In this document: piece after piece, positions 1-11,295 of the stretch
How positions within the stretch are numbered: the first letter of the stretch is position 1
Layout of the letters: each line of letters opens with the position of its first letter
Assembly: GCA_032690845.1 (NCBI GenBank)
Contig: CM064426.1
Span: forward strand, 40,418,101-40,482,100
Length of the DNA stretch: 64,000 nucleotides
Reading direction: 5' to 3'
From: Eleusine coracana subsp. coracana
Taxonomy: Eukaryota > Streptophyta > Magnoliopsida > Poales > Poaceae
Notes under the pieces: generated by a model
What the model was told of the DNA's origin: nothing
Database searches by the model: none
Seen by the model: the letters and a program-made list of their open reading frames with translations, nothing else
Program-made: the position numbers and the translations under genes

Positions 1-2335
1 ACCAATGAATGTAGTTGGAACTGGTGTGGTCGACTGATAAAGGTGGCCGGAACTGTACACCAACCAATGAAGGCAAGGAAATCACTCTATGTTGAGTGGT
101 GTATCCGCCTATCTGTCATAAATGTTCTAGACAATTAATGAAATTAGAATAATTAGATATAATTAATATTGTTTGCTTGATAACTTATTTTTACAAGCTA
201 AACAAATTAGTCAACTGAAAAGTCAAATTTGTATCTATTTTTCTTCAGTAACTAAACCAACTGGCGTAGAGCAGCGTATTCGTGCATTAGCAACCATACT
301 GACCCCACGTAGGATACTTAGGATAAAATATAAAGAGCTCAGAGCTTGGTCTGCCACAACAATATCGGTCATAATTGTTCTTGCGTAGCAATTAGAACTA
401 GTCGACATATGCCCTCTCGCAACATTGGCTTTGGATTTAGTGTAGTGGTAGTCTGACGCGTAGGTAAGAAATTTTATGCCTTAGTTGTTTTGTCAGCGTA
501 AGACCAAAACTAAGACCAAATCATAAATAAAATATAATATATCGGTCGAGGCGAAAGCCAAAAAAGATGGAACTAGAACAGACAATATGGGTCATAATGG
601 TGTCAGGGTTGAAGCACTACTGAAAGGTCACCGACCGACATCGGCCATATAGTGTCTGGGCCGAGACACTACTAAAAGGTCACCGACCAACATGTGTACT
701 GCTAGATTCATAAAAAAGTGGGAGAACACATGTATAGATGCACAATTAGCCCCCTGGCTTGATTATTTAATGCAAAGGATTAAAAAACTGAGATAATATA
801 AAGATGAATAAAGCCATAAATAAGAGTACTGATTAAAAAACCTAACTTTACTCATCAAAAACCAACGACCTTCTGCTTAGAAAACAAAAATAAGCAGCCA
901 TGGGAAAAAAGTATGAAGGACGAGCCCAAATCCTCAAAAGTAAATCGAGAAAGTATAAAAATACTTAGCTTTACAATTCGGCGAGTTGAAGAGGAGCCCT
1001 CGAGCATGCCGATATTGTTGGTGAGTGTTCGAATGTTGATATCGAGCCATCATGTCGCCAAAACATCGATGCTCAAAGTGGTTGACTTGTGTCGCCAAGT
1101 CATTGATGTTGTCGCCATTTGGCCGAGTGACCAAAATACCGAAGCGCCAAGTCGTCGTAGGCATCATCGAGTAGCCGAGTGGCCAGATGAATGGTGGAGT
1201 AGCCCCCGAGCATTTCCAAGTGGCCGCTGAGCGGTTGAACCGCCGAGTTGCGGCGATGTCGCCGAGTCGTTGGTAGGCATTATGTCACAACAATATTGCC
1301 TGAGTGACCAAATCCACCGAAGCATCGAGTTGCCAGAACCATCGTCATAGTGCGATGATGTTGCCGAGTCATCGTGTCATGGTGACATTGTCGAACAACC
1401 ATGTTGTGGTGATGTTGTCGAGTGGCCGATTAGCCGAGGTGTCACAGCTGTATCGCTGAGTGGCCAAGTCCGGATCAAGCTCCGATAGAGCACCATGAGG
1501 ATGTCGCAGTTTGTATCTTGATCGTTGCTCAGACAACCATGATGACAAAACGGTTGATGAGCATGTTGGAAGTCGTGTTGGTTGCAAACCGCAAAGGCGG
1601 GCTCGATGTTGATAGCAATACCAAGCTGGCCTCCGTGTATATGCAACTCATCACGTACATGCAAAAACATTATATGATTAGTACTATACTAATCACATTG
1701 ATTAGCTAATATAGAATAAAATAATATGGCAGGAATAAAGAAGAAAAGAAACTTCCTTGTTGCTACGGGGTCTGTGCTGCGAGTCAGACTTGGCCTCGTG
1801 TGGCTCCTGGTTGACAACTCAGACTTGGCCTCGTGTGGACTCCGAGTTGCTTTAGGAGGTCATGATCAATTCTGAACCAACTTGCTAGTAAATCCCACGG
1901 ACAGCACCACCATCATCTATGTACTGGACAAGACGACTGAACCCATGGATAATCATGCACTCATGATCTCTCATTGGCGTGGAAGAGCAATGAAGATATC
2001 TGAACCTGTGGATGAGTCGCCGAGTTGCTGAGAAGCTAACAAGGCTGGTCGACAAGTATTCGGGCATGTTGTGAGCTACAAATCGATGATGTCCCGCTTC
2101 GTTGTGATGTCGGCAAGTCATTGCGATCTACTTCTACGCCGATGGAGCTTGTTTGTCGATGAATCTTGATGAATAAAATTGGCGATCGATTTTTGATGAA
2201 CCAATCTCAATGTGAGCCTTGTCGATGATACAACGCTTCAACACCGGTCTGCTCGCGATCAGATCTTGAAGTAGATTGAGACCATCGAATTCGACATGTC
2301 GACCGTTGCGCTGCGCCCCTTCCTGGTGTGCCAAA
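1..2335 (-). mobile_element. Tat-1: internal 5' part of a short-LTR Ty3/gypsy-type element, gene-poor
   Basis: This is the stretch directly downstream, on the minus strand, of the primer-binding site at 2315-2334, so it should be the leader and the start of the internal region of an element that continues beyond the left edge. Open frames are short (at most about 100 codons) and none resembles Gag or Pol. The segment 1140-1480 is rich in degenerate CGAGTGGCCGAGT-like units; a 27-bp direct repeat lies at 615-641 and 667-693, and an 18-bp one at about 1786-1803 and 1822-1839. It may be a non-autonomous element with a non-coding interior. Assignment to the Tat group rests only on the primer site and short LTR. 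Confidence 0.45.
2315..2334 (-). other. Tat-1 primer-binding site
   Basis: Read on the minus strand the sequence is TTTGGCACACCAGGAAGGGG, immediately after the LTR end at 2336. It resembles the TTGGCGCGCCAGGTAGGGG-type sequence following the 5' LTR of many grass Tat-group elements, and matches the site of Tat-2 at 36727 at most positions. I have not matched it to a specific tRNA. Confidence 0.6.
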
Positions 2336-2359
2336 TGTCGAGACTTATTCTCGGCAATA
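2336..2359 (-). repeat. Tat-1 5' LTR, distal piece (U5 end), split from 25541-25938 by Tek-1
   Basis: The plus-strand sequence starts TGTCGAGACTTATTC and stops at the Tek-1 junction. The other piece resumes at 25541 and ends TCATCGACA at 25938, giving LTR termini TGTCGA...TCGACA that are inverted repeats of each other. Without Tek-1 and one TSD copy the LTR would be about 417 bp. The last five bases here (CAATA, 2355-2359) are the left Tek-1 target duplication. Confidence 0.65.
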
Positions 2360-5300
2360 TGAGGCGCCCCTTCCCGGAGGATCGAGGTCCCGATGGTGCT
2401 GATAGCGCAGACACTTGATAATACAATATTGGTCCAAATTTAAGTTGAATATTACATGGATACGACGGTTCAGAGTGCAGTGTAATATTACAAGTTCATG
2501 AATGTTTTGAAAATAGCGGAAGCAATAATGTTAAGAACTATGAGCTTGACGATACAGCATAGTAATGGTTCATGTCCGAAGAACCATCACTCTAGCAACA
2601 CACAACATCACTGCGGCGGCAAGTCGGACTCCCAGTGGGCAGTCCAACCCTCAGGGACCTGCATGTCCCAAGGCAGCACATCTACAGGCAACTCTATTTC
2701 TTTATTACCTCAAAACAATAATGGCACAAAGCCTGATAACTAATTACTCAGCAAGACTTACCCGTTGAATACCTAGACATGTACAGGCTCTAATAGGTGG
2801 CTTGTTTGAAAGGACTCGCGCTAAGCAACCTATTAGTTCTAGCAAGTTTTAATTGCCAATTTAATGGGTTGAACTGAAATATAACTTTACTGGCAACAAT
2901 AAGATAATAGAATAATACATAAAGTAAGTCCAACAGAAGAGTAGCAATAATCATAATCAATATTGGACATCATAATCAATTTCCAAGTATCAACTGTAAC
3001 TACGTGATTGGGGCGGTGACCAAGCGGTACTCAATACTGCGAGGGACAGTAATTGCAATTGATTTACACCAGCTGGGAAAACCCGAGATGCACGACACAT
3101 ACACACCATTTAAGGTCGTATATGGCAACCTTTCACAACAAAAGTACCTACACCTCAGCCTGGGTGTGGTGACGTCGAGTGGGCATGCCATTCTGCCAAC
3201 AGTACTTCATGGTCTGAACCGCCCACTCCAGTAGCAGGAGGGTCAATGACCAACGCACCTTAACCGTCCTCAATGCAAGTGACCTTTTATGCTACATCGG
3301 TTTACTAGTGCCCATAAACTAGCATGCATTCGGTACTGTTCAATACTTGATCAAGGGGCCGACCACGGACTGGTTCTAGGTTCGACAGGGCAGGGCTACC
3401 ACAGTCAACACCCATGTGTTGCTACAAACCTACACATGCATCATCCCTGCCCGGTCATAACATCAAATAAACTTCTTTTATTAGCTCCTGTTCCAGTGGT
3501 CAAGTTCATTCCTTAGTAATAATAATGCCTTCTTAACGAGACTAGTACTTACTAAGCATAGCGTAACACTACCGATTCTACCAAGTTCTGAGACAATAGC
3601 GTAGGTCATTTGGGTATCATGCAAGGTGGGTTTCAATCAACTCCTATGACCTAATGCAACAATAAGTATAGACACTAGTAAGATAAACTAGCAAAATTTT
3701 GTAAAAAAGCGAATGTAAACCGGGGCTTGCCTGGATCAACAATAGTTTTAGCAACTTCTACTTCCTGCTCTTGAGGGTCAACGTCCTTTTGAAAATCCTC
3801 TTCTTTCTCCTGGTTGTCGTTGCCTATATGATAGAATTGTATTAACGGTATTATCGAAATACTGTTGATTGCAATGATATGATGCATGCAAACACCTTAT
3901 GTTTTAATGCCAATTAAAATATATTATTATGTTCTCGATGCCATATGCTTCAGAGAAGTTGGGTTGTTACTTAAGAGTTTAGGTATATATATTCTTTATG
4001 CAATTAAATAAGGTAAATGAGTGTTATGAGCAATTAAATTAATTAGTAAAATAAATTTATGTTCTGGACATGAGTGATTTACTGTGAACAGAGGCTTACA
4101 ACAGTGATTTTTAGGCCAAGTGGCATGGGCAAATTATTTACAGAATAATTACTAGAATTAATTTAAGCAAACACACCAAATAAATTCCGGAGCCTACAAT
4201 AGCTCATATTTTACCAAACCAACAATTGTGGTGATAGATATTCATGTTGTTACTAAGCATGCCAAAAATCAGGATTAAATTTTACTCCTAGAATTTCTGG
4301 TGAATTATTTATTGTTTGGACAATTTAATATATTGATAAAAATATATGTACAGAGGTAGTGATTTATCATTTTACTAAAATAGAGCACTGAAAGATGATC
4401 CTGGTAAAATTTGTTTGAGTTCCATTGGATTCCAATTCGATTTAATAAGGTTTTTTAAAGTTTTTAGCAATTTCTGGCAATTTTTGGGCACTTTCTGGTT
4501 TAAGGGATTGCCACGTTGGAGCCACATGGGTGCCAAGTCAGAGCCACATAGTGGCCACGTAGGCGCCAGAAGGACGGCCAATAGGCTCGTCGGAGCGGGG
4601 TGGCGCGCGACCGGGGGGCATGCTGCTGGCGCTATGCGGGGACGAAAACTCACCGCGAGAGCAATGGAACGACGTGCGCACCGAGGCGGAGGAGATGGAG
4701 GGGTTCGCGTAGTGGGTTTCTCACCAGAAGACCGTTGGCAGCGAGAGGCGGCGGAGGGATGGTCTTCCAAGACGTCGCAACGATAGCTCGGAGTAGGAAA
4801 TCAGGCTCCGTTTTCTCATAGAGCTTCAGGGAGACGTGGAGAAGGGCGACATCAAGTCGAAGTTCGTCGGGGATGGCCGGAGGTAGAGGCTCGTCGTGGA
4901 GGCGGCTTCGGTGAACGGCGGCGATGGGTCGAGGCCGGGGAAAAGTAGAATGCCGGCGACTTTGGGTGGAGAAACAAAGGAAGAAAAGGTTAGAGAGATG
5001 TGCTAAGTGTTTGCGCTTGTGAGCAAGGAAGAGTGAGGCGACAAGGCTTACCGAGAATGATCAATTTGGCCAGCAGCAGAGGAGCTCACCGGAGGGGGGT
5101 CGCCTCTGTTTTTCTTGCGATTCAACCAATGCACGAGGAGAAACGGTCCAACAGGGGCATGGGAAGGGAGGAGAGGTCTATGTGCAGTGAATTGAGGCAT
5201 AGCGTGCAAGAGTGTGGCAGCGGCGGCCGAGCAGCAAGCTTTGAAGTGGGAATGGCGATTGAGCAGAGGGTAGAGGGGAGGAAATGAGAGAGAGCAGGGA

Positions 5301-6118
5301 GCAGCAGCCGAGTTATGACGATGCATGTGAGGCTTGCGGTGTGCTATGATATTGCGTAGAGGGGAGAGGGCAAGTGGGGTGAGAGAGCGGGAAGAGTGGG
5401 CAGAATTGAAGTCCTTGCTGGCTGGTCATGTCGCTGGTGTGCAGGCGGGAGAAGGGAGAAATGCTCCATTGGGCGAGGGCGCGACTAAGAAGACAGGGCG
5501 AGAGAGCAGAGGGGTGGCAGGCGCGCTGTAGCAGCGAGGAGTTCCGAGGCAGGGTTGGAGTGTGGGGAAGGGTGAGCGGAGCGCTGGCATGTGCATCGGG
5601 CGGCTCTGCGCCAGTGAGGGGAAGGAGAAGAAGATTTTGCTCTGAACCCCCTAAGTTATTTGATTCTTTGCAGAACAGTCCCTAGTCAATGGTATTTCCA
5701 AAACAAATAGCTAGGGAGCTCCTAAAATCATGGAATTTTGTACAAAGGCCCTTGGAGATATTTGTGGGGCTCTGGTGGGACCCATTTAATCAGAATTGTT
5801 CTAGAGGTTTTTGTATTTAAATTCAAATTTGAACGGTTCCTAGGTTTCAATTAATTTTTTGGGGTATTTCCACAATTGGTAAAATGCTCATTAAATTCAT
5901 AAAATTCTATTTTAATATTACTAATATGAATATGAATTTATTTGGCATATGTTATATATAATAAAATTTTTATTTGGCTCATAATTGGTTTGTAGGGTTT
6001 TTAATTGCCTAGAATTAATTTAAATAATTGGAGTGAGGCTTCATCATTTCATGCTATATTGTTGATGATCTGTGCTCTTCATGTTTGTTAATTAGAAGTG
6101 AGACACCTGGGTGTCAGA
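2360..6118 (-). repeat. Tek-1 3' LTR (3.76 kb)
   Basis: The plus-strand copy starts TGAGGCGCCCC and ends GGTGTCAGA, and aligns throughout with 21978-25540 and the solo copy 37495-40916. The minus-strand start should be TGTGACACC by comparison with the other two copies; here it reads TCTGACACC. It holds AT-rich flanks around a GC-rich block (about 4560-5640) that is conserved in all three copies. Relative to the 5' LTR it keeps roughly 200 bp around 4060-4270 that the other copy has lost. Several open frames of 70-137 codons in the GC-rich block are not convincing genes. Confidence 0.9.
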
Positions 6119-6135
6119 GCCCTCCCTCCTTAAAG
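6119..6135 (-). other. Tek-1 polypurine tract
   Basis: The minus strand reads AAGGAGGGAGGGC just before the 3' LTR start. This is the expected plus-strand primer position, and it confirms that the LTR at 2360-6118 is the 3' copy. Confidence 0.8.
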
Positions 6136-6187
6136 AAATCTCGTCCCGAGATTATGAATCAAGGCAAACTAGAGGGAAGTACGATGG

Positions 6188-7645
6188 TCACAGTGTACCT
6201 ATGTATGACGACCAAAATTTTGGGTAATGCATACTTAGGAATTCTTTAGATTCCCAAGTGGATTCATCTTTTGAGTGATTACTCCATTGAACTTTATAGA
6301 ATTTGAGTGTTCTTTTACAGGTTGTGCGCTCTTTCTCATCGAGGATCCTTATCGGTTGTTCGGAGTATGTGAGATCGGATTGGAGTTGATCATACTCTTC
6401 CAAGGCTTTGTCAAAGGGTGGTTTGAGACACTGCTTCAACTGAGAGACATGGAAGGTATTATGAACTCCAGATAGATTGGCGGGTAACTCCAGCTTGTAG
6501 GCTACCTTTCCACATCGTTCCAAAATTTGGAATGGCCCAATATAACGGGGAGCTAACTTTCCTTTGACTCCAAACCGTTGGATACCCTTCATAGGTGACA
6601 CTCGAAGATAGACATAGTTACCCTTATTGAAATACAGTGGTCTACGTCATCGGTTTGCGTACTTCTCTTGGTGGCACTTGGTAGCTTTAAGATTTGCCTG
6701 AATGGTACGGACTTTTTCTTCTGCATCCTTGACAAGACCAGGACCAAAGGTTACCCTTTCTCCAGATTCAGACCAGTTTAACGGTGTTTTGCAACTGCGA
6801 CCATAGAGTGCTTCAAATGGTTTCATTTTCACACTCTCCTGGTAGCTGTTGTTATATGAGAATTCAGCATAGGCTAGATACTCATCCCAGTTACCACCAT
6901 GTGTTAAAACACATGCCCTAAGCATATCTTCCAAAATTTGGTTCACACGCTCTGTTTGCCCATCGGTAGCGGGATGGTAAGCAGAACTACGAATTAGACC
7001 TGTACCCATAGACGCATGCAGTTGTTCCTAGAAACGAGCGACAAACTACGAACCACGATCTGAGATGATGGTCTTGGGTACTCGATGACGACATAGAATT
7101 CTTGCAATGTATAGCTCTGCGTATTGCCGTATGTTGTATCTATTGTTGACCGGCAAGAAGTGAGCAGATTTGATGAGTCGTTCCACAATGACCCAAATAG
7201 AATCATGCTTATGCGAAGTGAGAGGTAGGCCAACAATAAAGTCCATGCTGATGTCTTCCCATTTCCAGGCGGGAATGCTCAATGGTTGAAGCAATCCGGC
7301 TTGTTTCAAATGGTCAGCCTTAACTCTCTAACAAGTATCACATTCTGCCACATATCAAGCCACTTCTCGCTTTATTCTTGTCCACCAAAAATTCTTCTTC
7401 ATATCTTTATACATTTTATTACTACCCGGATGGATGGAGTACTTGGAGTGATGTTCTTCATCCAAGATTTTTCGTCTAAGTTCAAAGTCCTTTGGTACTA
7501 CCAAACGGTAATTGAACCATAGGGTACCATCGGAGTCTTGGGTGAAGCATTTTGCTTTACCCTTCTTAATGTTTTGATGGATATGATTCATACCAATGTC
7601 ATTTTTGTGCAGCAATGATTTCTTCATGAATAGTAGAATGTACAC
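6188..7645 (-). pseudogene. Tek-1 integrase with C-terminal chromodomain (decayed)
   Basis: Minus-strand pieces 7645-7355, 7309-7046, 7009-6647 and 6601-6188 share one frame separated by stop codons. They hold in order an HHCC-like zinc-binding region (ending CDTC), the catalytic core with SMDFIVGLP (first Asp), IISDRGS (second Asp) and TDGQTERVNQ (Glu), the GPFQILERCGKVAYKLELP segment typical of chromovirus integrases, and a C-terminal chromodomain (RILDEKER... KVQWSNHSKDESTWE). In the family the chromodomain guides integration to particular chromatin. The catalytic triad is still visible, but at least four in-frame stops break the protein, and the frame differs from that of RNase H upstream. 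Confidence 0.9.
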
Positions 7646-8171
7646 TAAGGTTGCTAATCATTATAGCAGGCAAAACATGGAAACTGGGTTCTGAAGCAGT
7701 GACGTGGTTGCCGTTGGTCTGATATTCCAGTACTAAGTGATGGCAGTGTACCTTCCTACTCAATGCATCGGTGACTACATTGGCCTTGCCTGGATGATAA
7801 TAAATTTCTAGGTTATAATCCTTAATCAGTTCTAGCCACCGACGTTGTCTCATGTTCAGATTAGTCTGAGTAAAGATATATTTCAAGCTCTTATAATCCG
7901 TGTAGATGTGCACTAAGTTTCCGAGCAAATAATGCCTCCATATTTTTAGTGCAAGTACAACTGTAGCTAGTTCCAAATCATGAGTTGGATAGTGCTCTTC
8001 ATGCTTTTGTAGTTGTCGAGATGCATAGGCAATGGCATGACCTTCCTGCATGAGCACACATCCAAGTCCTGTCCCAGATGCATTACGATACACGTTGAAC
8101 GGCTTGGTGATGTCTGGTTGAGCCAGTACTGGGGCAGTGGTCAATAATTTCTTCAATGCTTGAAACGCTTC
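7646..8171 (-). pseudogene. Tek-1 RNase H, downstream part (split by Sire-2)
   Basis: The minus-strand frame from 8171 continues the reverse transcriptase frame at 15730, which can be seen once the 7,558-bp insertion plus TSD is skipped (the offset is a multiple of three). It contains the Ty3-type RNase H signatures NVYRNASGTGLGCVLMQ, AYASRQLQKHEEHYPTHDLEL and HIYTDYKSLKYIF. The first catalytic Asp seems to be Asn (normally D-A-S), so activity is doubtful even apart from the split. It overlaps the start of the integrase pieces in another frame, so a frameshift lies near 7,620-7,650. Confidence 0.85.
8167..8171. repeat. Left target duplication of Sire-2 (GCTTC)
   Basis: GCTTC here and GCTTC at 15725-15729 are identical, and the Tek-1 reading frame is restored when one copy and the insert are removed. 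Confidence 0.92.
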
Positions 8172-8402
8172 TGAAGGACCGAGAAGGCGACTAGAGGGGT
8201 GGTGAATGGGAGCCAATCAAAATTCTCCAAGAGAACTTGACCTATATCCCAAAAACAACCCGAGCCAACCTCTGAACCGATCACCAAGACTACACACACG
8301 AACTTGTGGTGTACTAGCCCTAGGAATAATCAACCACAGCAAAAAACACAGCGGAAACAAAAAGGGAAGATGAAATGCTCAACAGTCCAGAACTGAACAC
8401 TC

Positions 8403-8559
8403 ATCGGCAGTGCCGATCCCTGCCATCGGCAGTGCCGGTGCGCATCATCGGCAGTGCTGGTCCTACCTATCGGCAATGCTGGTGCGGGATGCAGTTTTAC
8501 TGGAATCTACGGACTAGACCAATCGGCAGTGCCGGTCCTGGTCATCGGCAGTGCCGGTC
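8403..8559. repeat. Interspersed ATCGGCAGTGCCGGT units in the Sire-2 LTR
   Basis: Six copies of a roughly 15-bp unit (ATCGGCAGTGCCGGT and close variants) occur in two groups, each imperfectly palindromic around GGCA/TGCC. Repeated short GC-rich palindromes are a known feature of Sirevirus LTRs; this version differs in sequence from the GACCGGACNGTCCGGTC type seen in Sire-1 and Sire-3. Confidence 0.8.
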
Positions 8560-9188
8560 GACCCCCGTCAGAACAAAAAAACTCTCGGGATCTTCTCAAA
8601 TCTTCTCCAAAACTCAACCAAACGAACTCCAAATGACGTGATTTTTGGACTAGAGAATCCTCATCACATCACGACCCTAATCCTAGGAGATCATCTCAAT
8701 TGACTCAAGGAATCATCACGAATTTCAGATCTTGTGCCAAGAACACAAAAAAGAGGAAACTTGAGAAATCCTTCAAATAGCAGGTGCTAGAGCCAATAAT
8801 TCCATCAAGGATCAATAGAGGATTATCCTAGCTCATCCTAGCAACAAGTTTCTCAAGAAATCTGGGCCAAAAATCCGTCCAAAAGTGAGTTCGAAAATCA
8901 CCACGAAAATAGGTCCGAAAATAGGAAAAAGGGAATTTCAGGATTCAAGTGAAGAGGGAAATCTTGAGCACGAAAATACTTCTCATATCATAGAAAGGTG
9001 CTTACAAGATCCATAGATACAAGGCTAGGAATCCACCCTCTTCCTCCCACTATTTCGAACAGCAAGAGATGTCTCTCACACACCCACTACTCTCCTCTAA
9101 AACATTAAGTCCTCTCCTAGCACTTTGAATACAGTCCTAACACAAGGCTAATGGGAAGAGAGGCACCTCTCCCACTAGCCACACTTCT

Positions 9189-9200
9189 CCTTATATAGGC
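9189..9200 (-). promoter_or_regulatory. Probable TATA box of the Sire-2 LTR
   Basis: The minus strand reads GCCTATATAAGG, inside the LTR and oriented with the element. The same GCCTATATAA core occurs in the Sire-1 and Sire-3 LTRs, which supports a promoter role. Confidence 0.6.
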
Positions 9201-10150
9201 CTAGGGTCTATTGTCCACGTGACCACTCTACCCTTGACCTACATAACACACCCACCTACCACCGGGGGCATATCCGTTCATCTTTCACCTCATCGCCCGA
9301 ATGCCATCGGACGCTTCACGTCTTTGCTTCATCTTGAAGCAAGCTCCATGATGGTGCCACGTGCACTACCAACCACCGCCACTGGTTTTAAGGCCCAAAC
9401 CGGGAAACCGCCTTGCACACTTCTCAAAGCATGACTTCTTATGTCGACGCGTGTCACCTTGTCCCGCGATCCTGACCACCGGCAAGTCTCTCCCAGTCCC
9501 TGTCCATCGGGCCCCCTTGTCACTTGCACAAGCATCCCATTTGCCTTGACTTGGTCAACACGCCGTCTTCATCACCACCACGGTTTTGAGGCTCAACCGT
9601 GAAACCATTCGTGCTTCTTGCCTCTCCACGTGTATGGTGTGGATCATCCTTGACTTCACCCGGCATCCCAATCGTCTGGCCCCAAGTCCCCTACTTGTGC
9701 CCGTTCCTCTCGCCGTTGACTGCCAAGTCGACTCCAGTGGCCAACACATCATGAGATAAGCAAACACATTTCCCATCTCCTGCAGTATCACAAATATCTC
9801 CACCAACTCCGGTTAGTCATAACCATGATATGCAAGCCCATGCAATCCCTGGATTCCCGCATTTCAACTCAAACACCAAATCCGCTCAAGTCAATTACTC
9901 ATCACAAATATAGCAAACCATAGCACATATCCACATGGTTTCTCAATCTCACCCCTCATGAGTACATTGACAACACCAAATGCACAAAGATTAGAGATTG
10001 AAATGCGAAGCTGAATAAGCACATCCAAATGGCCAATCCCAAAGAAAAGGTGAAAACAAGCCATATAGCAAGTAGGGATCACAAAACCAAGAGTTGGCGA
10101 AGAAAGCGACTTGAGAAGCAAAGAATGTGAAAAGCGCAAGAAAACGCTCA

Positions 10151-11295
10151 AGATCATGATATGCTCCCCCTCAAGTTGTGGTAGGTCCCATGTAGTGCAA
10201 AATGGATCATATGAGTTTCTTAACATTATTAGTGCATGACCCCAAAATTTTCTCCCCTTTGGCAATGAACTCATCAAAGAGGCAAAAGAATAAGAAAACA
10301 TGCAATGCATGGAAATGCAAACCTAAAGAGCTTCAACAATTATGCAAACAAGCATTTAACTTTGCTAACCATAACCATAGTTCCATAAAGTGTAAAAGCA
10401 ATAGCTCCCAATCATGCAAAGATCAAAAATAGATAGCAGGGCATAAACACCATGAGCTATACAGGCTAAGCAGAAAGATTGACTAGCTTAGATAGAATCA
10501 AATTTTGCTTATCATGAGAAAATCTACCACCACATGTGTAAGTACTCTCATCCAAGGCAAAACAAGCACCAAGTGAATCATAAGAATCTAGCCAGTTTCA
10601 ATCTCAACAAGGGCAACAAGCACTCGCAGAAAATGAGCTCTACAAACGCTCACATATGCAACAGAGACTTAGTTTGATCAAGTGATTATTGTTTATCCTC
10701 ATGTGTCCTCTTATCCATGTGGAGGGTCGCATGACTAGGTACGGCAAACACCCCGAGACTTCAAGTCACAATGTCTGGATTTAGCATTATTGAGTAATTC
10801 TTGATCAAAGCACTTAGCAGATTTTTCAGGATTATGGACAAGACAAAAGAGCATGCCTTTGCGGCAAAAGGAACACATGTTCCCACAATGTTAGATCATG
10901 AGCTAAGCATTTGCAAAGCCTTCCATTTTGCAAACACAAGGTGCCAAAGCCAAGACATCCTCTAGACTAGCCTCAACGCAAGTTTCAACAAGGATAAAAG
11001 CAATTATACACATGGTGAGCAAGTTTTAGCAAGATTAGATCATAAGGTTCACAAGAAGCTCAGTTTACCTTTAAGATTAGCAAGTTGCTCACATGAGTTT
11101 ATAACAGGCCATCTAGAAAATCTAAGCATGAGAGATTACCATCACATCCACACAATTTAGCTCAAGCTCAATCATAGCAAGGAGAAATGCAAGAAAGCAT
11201 AAGAATCAAAGCTCGTCTACCAATGCATATATTACATATGAGATGCAAAGCAAAAATGGCAAGATACATATATACAAGTGAACACCAACTCCCCC
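10151..11295 (-). other. Sire-2 3' untranslated region with purine-rich tracts
   Basis: There is about 1.1 kb between the end of RNase H (11296) and the LTR with no long frame. The minus strand carries two tracts of the form TTGAGGGGGAG, near 11290 (immediately after the stop codon) and near 10164. Multiple polypurine-like tracts are typical of Sireviruses. Otherwise I see only AT-rich sequence. Confidence 0.6.

Larger units (their letters stand above)
8172..10150 (-). repeat. Sire-2 3' LTR (right boundary approximate)
   Basis: It starts at the TSD with TGAAGGACCGAG. It contains a TATA box (9189-9200) and a cluster of ATCGGCAGTGCCGGT units (8403-8559). The inner boundary is not fixed because no second LTR exists to compare with. 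I place it next to the purine-rich GAGGGGGAGC on the minus strand near 10160, which may be the polypurine tract. No credible coding sequence lies inside. Confidence 0.6.

Noticed and set aside
913..1670. Overlapping frames at 913-1230, 1377-1670 and 1518-1709 as genes of Tat-1
   Set aside because: They lie in degenerate CGAGTGGCC-type repeats, on both strands, with no motif.
4375..5685. Several open frames of 70-137 codons in the Tek LTR GC-rich block (also at 23807-25128 and 39811-40336)
   Set aside because: They overlap on both strands and in several frames, differ in length between the three LTR copies, and show no motif. High GC content alone produces long open frames.
9891..10310. 139-codon minus-strand ORF near the Sire-2 LTR boundary as an env-like gene
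   Set aside because: Hydrophobic text from AT-rich sequence, spans the likely polypurine tract and LTR edge, and no signal peptide or conserved pattern is convincing.
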